Shown piece by piece: positions 7,537 to 10,170 of a stretch of DNA of 10,170 nucleotides (positions are counted from its first letter, which is position 1; every line of letters starts with the position of its first letter). This DNA is from an uncultured Propionibacteriaceae bacterium. Its GTDB lineage: Bacteria; Actinomycetota; Actinomycetes; Propionibacteriales; Propionibacteriaceae. The translations under genes and the position numbers were made by a program. Location: the NCBI GenBank assembly GCA_945875065.1, contig CAMCJC010000065.1:1-10170 (forward strand). Direction: 5' to 3'. Under the pieces are notes generated by a model that ran no database searches, was not told the origin of the DNA, and saw only the letters and a program-made list of their open reading frames with translations.

Positions 7537-7731
7537 ATGCGCGAAGTGGAACTGTGGCGGCGGCTAACCAGGGCCTTAGGAGAGGACTACGCTCCCAGCT
7601 GGGCCGCCACGGTTGCGCTGCAGGGGCTTGGCAGCCGCACCGTCGCGGAGGCGCTGCGAGCCGGCGTGCCGTGCAAGACGATCTGGCGCGCCGTCTGGGC
7701 GGAGCTGGAGCTGCCGTCAACCGAACGTTGA
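7537..7731 (+). CDS. DUF3046 family protein
   Basis: A small 64-residue cytoplasmic protein matching the actinobacterial DUF3046 family in length and pattern: MREVELWRRL at the start, SWAATVALQGLGSRTVAEAL in the middle and the WRAVWAELELP ending. Its function is unknown. The family is usually found directly upstream of recA in actinobacteria, as here, and that position supports the call. An upstream in-frame ATG at 7480 would add 19 residues that do not look like the family and that include the candidate promoter, so I chose 7537. The stop at 7729-7731 lies inside a degenerate LexA-like sequence of the recA control region. With no terminator visible, some recA transcripts may start from this gene's promoter. 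Confidence 0.87.
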   Translation: MREVELWRRLTRALGEDYAPSWAATVALQGLGSRTVAEALRAGVPCKTIWRAVWAELELPSTER

Positions 7732-7736
7732 TTCGG
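7721..7736. promoter_or_regulatory. Degenerate LexA-box-like sequence overlapping the DUF3046 stop
   Basis: CCGAAC-GTTG-ATTCGG matches nine of the twelve fixed positions of the actinobacterial LexA box (TCGAAC-N4-GTTCGA). Its centre is 29 bases upstream of the stronger box at 7750-7765. It might be a weak second operator or chance. The arms CCGAA/TTCGG could also form a small hairpin, but no T-run follows. Confidence 0.25.
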
Positions 7737-7742
7737 CGCGTC

Positions 7743-7772
7743 GCGACATTCGAACGGATGTTCGGGTATGGT
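7743..7772 (+). promoter_or_regulatory. Upstream, LexA-controlled recA promoter
   Basis: GCGACA (7743-7748, four of six matches to TTGACA) and TATGGT (7767-7772, TAnnnT type) are 18 bases apart, with the LexA box filling the spacer. Transcription would start near 7779, about 117 bases before the recA ATG. The leader contains a weak hairpin, CAGGT/ACCTG (7784-7800). The hexamers are imperfect; the box position is the stronger part of the evidence. Confidence 0.6.
7750..7765. promoter_or_regulatory. LexA operator (SOS box) of recA
   Basis: TCGAAC-GGAT-GTTCGG differs from the actinobacterial/Bacillus-type LexA consensus TCGAAC-N4-GTTCGA only at the last base, and its core CGAAC-N4-GTTCG is a perfect palindrome. 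It lies between a candidate -35 and -10 of a recA promoter, where bound LexA would block RNA polymerase. Confidence 0.85.
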
Positions 7773-7818
7773 TGGGGGAGTTGCAGGTTTTCCACACCTG
7801 GGAAGCTCGAGAGATTTT

Positions 7819-7841
7819 TTGTCGGCCGATCTTCCTACAGT
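7819..7841 (+). promoter_or_regulatory. Downstream recA promoter of RecA-NDp (PafBC) type
   Basis: TTGTCGGCC (7819-7827), eight bases, then TACAGT (7836-7841). The known RecA-NDp motif of actinobacteria is TTGTCRGTG-N8-TAnnnT, so seven of nine upstream positions match, with exact spacing and an exact -10 pattern. In mycobacteria this motif drives LexA-independent induction of DNA-repair genes through PafBC. Start would be near 7848, about 48 bases before the ATG. PafBC itself is not in this window. Confidence 0.7.
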
Positions 7842-7895
7842 GGCTGGTGAAGGACATGGACTCGCCTCGACGGGGCGTTAGCGAAAGGAACAACC

Positions 7896-8945
7896 ATGGC
7901 GGTGGCGGATCGCGCCAAGGCGCTGGAGGCGGCGCTGGCCCAGATTGAGAAGGCACACGGCAAGGGCTCCGTGATGCGCTTGGGCGAGGAGAGTCGGCTG
8001 CCCATCGATGTCATCCCCACCGGGAGCGTCGCCCTGGACGTCGCTCTCGGCATTGGTGGCCTGCCGCGGGGGCGAATCATCGAGATCTACGGGCCTGAGT
8101 CCTCCGGCAAGACCACGGTGGCCCTCCACGCCATCGCCAATGCTCAAGCGGAGGGAGGCATCTGCGCCTTCGTCGACGCGGAGCACGCCCTTGATCCCGA
8201 CTATGCGGCAAAGCTCGGGGTCAAGACCGACGAGTTGCTGGTCTCGCAGCCGGACAACGGCGAGCAGGCGCTTGAGATCGCCGACACCCTGGTCCGCTCC
8301 GGCGCGCTCGCTCTTGTCGTAATCGACTCCGTTGCCGCGCTGACGCCGCGCGCGGAGATCGAAGGGGAGATGGGTGATTCGCACGTCGGTTTGCAGGCTC
8401 GGTTGATGAGCCAGGCCCTGCGGAAGATGACCGGCGCGCTGAAGTCGGCGAACACCACAGCGATCTTCATCAACCAGCTGCGTGAAAAGATCGGCGTGAT
8501 GTTCGGCTCGCCTGAGACCACCACCGGCGGCCGGGCCCTGAAGTTCTACTCGTCGGTACGCCTGGACGTGCGTCGGATCGAAACCCTGAAGGACGGCACC
8601 GAGATGGTGGGCAACCGGACTCGCGTGAAGGTGGTCAAGAACAAGGTAGCTCCGCCCTTTAAACAGGCTGAGTTTGACATCATCTACGGCGAGGGTATCT
8701 CCCGTGAAGGCAGCCTCATCGACATGGGCGTGGCCCATGGGGTGATCCGCAAGGCCGGCGCTTGGTTCACCTACGAGTCCGATCAGCTGGGTCAGGGTAA
8801 GGAGAACGCTCGCAACTTCCTGAAGAACAACCCCGAGGTCGCGGCGGAGATCGACCAGAAGATCCGCGCTGCGCTCGGTATGTCGGCCTCCGAGGAGAAG
8901 GAGCGCATCAACCCCGAGACAGGCGAGGTGGAGGTTGACTTCTGA
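7896..8945 (+). CDS. recA: Recombinase RecA
   Basis: The 349-residue RecA forms filaments on single-stranded DNA, promotes strand exchange and triggers LexA self-cleavage. Walker A is GPESSGKT (66-73), Walker B ALVVID (139-144), the catalytic glutamate region is FVDAEHALDP (92-101), and the DNA-binding L2 region follows FINQLREKIG (191-200) through GSPETTTGG (204-212). The C-terminal domain ends in an acidic tail, as expected. No intein interrupts the sequence; in M. tuberculosis recA carries one. The ATG has AAGGA at 7885-7889, six bases upstream. Two candidate damage promoters precede it, one with a LexA box and one of RecA-NDp type. recX begins inside its last codons, so RecA and its modulator are made from one transcript. 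Confidence 0.98.
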   Translation: MAVADRAKALEAALAQIEKAHGKGSVMRLGEESRLPIDVIPTGSVALDVALGIGGLPRGRIIEIYGPESSGKTTVALHAIANAQAEGGICAFVDAEHALDPDYAAKLGVKTDELLVSQPDNGEQALEIADTLVRSGALALVVIDSVAALTPRAEIEGEMGDSHVGLQARLMSQALRKMTGALKSANTTAIFINQLREKIGVMFGSPETTTGGRALKFYSSVRLDVRRIETLKDGTEMVGNRTRVKVVKNKVAPPFKQAEFDIIYGEGISREGSLIDMGVAHGVIRKAGAWFTYESDQLGQGKENARNFLKNNPEVAAEIDQKIRAALGMSASEEKERINPETGEVEVDF

Positions 8946-9429
8946 CCTTGAATTCGCCCGGCGGATCGCGCTGCGGCTGCTCGATAGCCGCAGCCGATCC
9001 GAGGCGGAACTGCGAACTAAGCTCGCGGCCAAAGGGGTGCCTCAGGAACAGATCGATGAGTTGCTCGGCCGCTTCCGCGAGGTTGGGCTCGTCGACGACG
9101 CTGCCTATGCCAAGGCCCTGGCGCGCACTAGGCGTGAGGTCAACCGGCAGGGGCGCGGCCGGATACAGCAGGAACTGCAGCGCCAGGGTCTCAGCCCCGA
9201 GGACGCCGAGGCGGGGTTGGCGGAACTCGACCAAGATGGGGAGCTCGAAGCGGCCCGGGCCTTCGCTGAGCGGCGGGCTCGGTCCCTGTCCGGGCTGGAA
9301 CCGCACGTGGCCAAACGGCGGCTGCTCGGGGCGCTGCAGCGGCGCGGCTTCAGCGTAGGCGTCGCGATGCAGGTGGCCCGCGAGGTACTTTCGGTCGACG
9401 ATTGGGATGACGCTCCCGACCCCCTGTGA
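8935..9429 (+). CDS. recX: RecA modulator RecX
   Basis: A 164-residue helical protein of the RecX family, which binds RecA filaments and limits strand exchange and ATPase activity. Family features include the N-terminal ALRLLDSRSRSEAELRTKL (12-30), the GLVDDAAYAKALA motif (51-63) and a second and third helical repeat with RIQQELQRQGL (76-86) and KRRLLGALQRRGF (127-139). The chosen TTG start overlaps the end of recA by 11 bases. GAGGTG at 8925-8930, four bases upstream, is a usable ribosome binding site, and no ATG or GTG in this frame lies close by at the family's expected N-terminus. A rare start plus overlap would keep RecX below RecA, which fits its role, though that is inference. Confidence 0.93.
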   Translation: MTSDLEFARRIALRLLDSRSRSEAELRTKLAAKGVPQEQIDELLGRFREVGLVDDAAYAKALARTRREVNRQGRGRIQQELQRQGLSPEDAEAGLAELDQDGELEAARAFAERRARSLSGLEPHVAKRRLLGALQRRGFSVGVAMQVAREVLSVDDWDDAPDPL

Positions 9430-9580
9430 GGTGGCGCCCGGGTATAGGCTTCCTGGCCTAAGGCTCGCGAGTTTGCGGTTCTTTCGGGTCCGACCCAGAT
9501 ATGCATCCGGCGGTTGCTGCCGCCGGGCGGGTCGCCCCGTGCCCGAAACGCGTGCCACCTCCGAATAGCGAAGGGCCACG
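9430..9580 (+). other. recX-rny intergenic region with nested inverted repeats
   Basis: These 151 bases hold no convincing gene. They contain stacked complementary arms: GAGGTGGC (9428-9435) with GCCACCTC (9554-9561); TAGGC (9445-9449) with GCCTA (9456-9460); TTTCGGG (9482-9488) with CCCGAAA (9542-9548); CGACCC (9491-9496) with GGGTCG (9529-9534); and CCGGCGG (9507-9513) with CCGCCGG (9520-9526). The last three nest into one rod. No T-run follows, so it is not a classic terminator. TAGGCT (9445-9450) could be a -10 box, with no clear -35. It may be a structured leader of rny, but high GC raises the chance of accidental pairing. Confidence 0.35.
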
Positions 9581-10170
9581 ATGAACTGGATCATTGGGAT
9601 TCTCATAGGGCTGCTCGTGATAGCCGTCGCGATGTTGGTGGTTCGGCAGCTGCGGGCTAACCGTCGCCTCTTTGAGGAAAAACTCCTTGCGGAGCGACGA
9701 TCACGGAGTCACGCGGACACCATTCGCAAGCAGGCCGCGGAGGCGGCGGAGCAGGTGCGGCTTGACGCGCAACGGGTTCTGCAGCGCGCCGAGGAGCACA
9801 GCGCCCAGGCGGCTGCGGAGCTCGAGCAGCGCAGGACCGAGCTGGAGAACTCGATAGCGTCGCAGCGGGACCAGCTGCGGGAGCAGCGCGCGGCGCAGGA
9901 ACGGCAGGAGGCTCGCCTGCGGGAACGCGAAGACCGCCTTCTCGCCGAGGCCGAGGGGCTCGCCACCCGCGCTGAGCTGTTGGAGGAACAGCGGGCAGAG
10001 CTGAGGCAGCGCCGCCAGCAGTTGCGGACGCAAGAGGGCCAAGTCGATGCCGAGCTGGAAAGGCTCGCGGGGCTGACCGTCGCCCAGGCGCACGACGAGG
10101 TGTTGGCTCGTGCTGAGCGGCAGGCACGCATCGAAGCGGCCTCTTTGGCCCGCGACATAGAGGAGACTGC
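9581..10170 (+). CDS. rny: Ribonuclease Y, N-terminal part (runs off the window)
   Basis: The frame is open from the ATG to the window end, giving 196 codons with no stop. Residues 3-21 form one membrane anchor. From about residue 25 the chain is an almost unbroken charged coiled coil rich in Glu, Arg, Gln and Ala. The segment LERLAGLTVAQAHDEVLARA (about 159-178), followed by a RIEAASLARDIEE-like stretch, matches the conserved end of the RNase Y coiled coil before its KH domain. The KH and HD nuclease domains that would prove the call lie beyond 10170. RNase Y is a membrane-bound endonuclease that starts mRNA decay. GAAGGG (9570-9575), five bases before the ATG, supports the start. The position after recA-recX agrees with other actinobacteria. 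Confidence 0.85.
   Translation, partial: MNWIIGILIGLLVIAVAMLVVRQLRANRRLFEEKLLAERRSRSHADTIRKQAAEAAEQVRLDAQRVLQRAEEHSAQAAAELEQRRTELENSIASQRDQLREQRAAQERQEARLREREDRLLAEAEGLATRAELLEEQRAELRQRRQQLRTQEGQVDAELERLAGLTVAQAHDEVLARAERQARIEAASLARDIEET

Noticed and set aside
8490..8530. RecA intein at the GSPET site used in M. tuberculosis
   Set aside because: The coding sequence runs through this site without interruption and total length is a normal 349 residues.
7878..9032. Long open frame of 384 codons on the minus strand, antisense to recA
   Set aside because: It mirrors recA, whose motifs are unmistakable on the plus strand. Its translation shows no recognisable domain, and long antisense frames are common in GC-rich genomes.
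9501..9584. 27-codon frame whose TGA overlaps the rny ATG, as a possible leader peptide
   Set aside because: There is no Shine-Dalgarno, its composition (Pro, Ala, Arg) only reflects GC-rich hairpins, and nothing supports translation.
8908..9606. Minus-strand frame of 232 codons across recX and the recX-rny gap
   Set aside because: It is antisense to the recX coding sequence, with no ribosome binding site or family pattern, and overlaps the start of rny.

Overview
The window is a GC-rich chromosomal segment from an actinobacterium. This rests on the actinobacterial gene order around recA, a DUF3046 gene just before recA, a mycobacterial/streptomycete-style LexA box, a second recA promoter resembling the RecA-NDp (PafBC) class, and several genes with a TAnnnT -10 box close to the ATG and no Shine-Dalgarno. 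The suborder cannot be fixed from sequence alone. A member of the Propionibacteriales is possible, but that is a guess.

Layout. Positions 86-6634 carry five plus-strand housekeeping genes: ddl (D-Ala-D-Ala ligase), thiL (thiamine-phosphate kinase), ftsK (DNA translocase), rimO (ribosomal protein S12 methylthiotransferase) and pgsA (CDP-alcohol phosphatidyltransferase). ddl/thiL and rimO/pgsA overlap at stop/start codons, so they are probably translationally coupled. At 6638-7459 a DeoR-family regulator lies on the minus strand, convergent with pgsA (3 bases between stops) and divergent from a small DUF3046 gene (7537-7731). recA (7896-8945) follows behind a 164-base regulatory region, then recX overlapping its end, then the 5' part of rny (RNase Y), which runs off the window at 10170.

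How the genes work together. Most are core functions: peptidoglycan precursor, thiamine cofactor, chromosome segregation, ribosome modification, anionic phospholipid, recombination/SOS and RNA decay. The best-supported regulation is at recA: a LexA operator inside one promoter, then a downstream LexA-independent damage-type promoter. recX is read from the end of recA and probably limits RecA filaments.

No wholly new system was found. The points most worth a second look are the two-promoter recA control region, an inverted repeat shared by the divergent deoR and DUF3046 promoters, the deoR gene sitting where many actinobacteria keep cinA and a clgR-type regulator, the joining of the ddl-thiL and ftsK-recA gene blocks, and a nested set of inverted repeats filling the recX-rny gap. 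I saw no tRNA, rRNA, CRISPR array, insertion sequence, phage gene or convincing intrinsic terminator.
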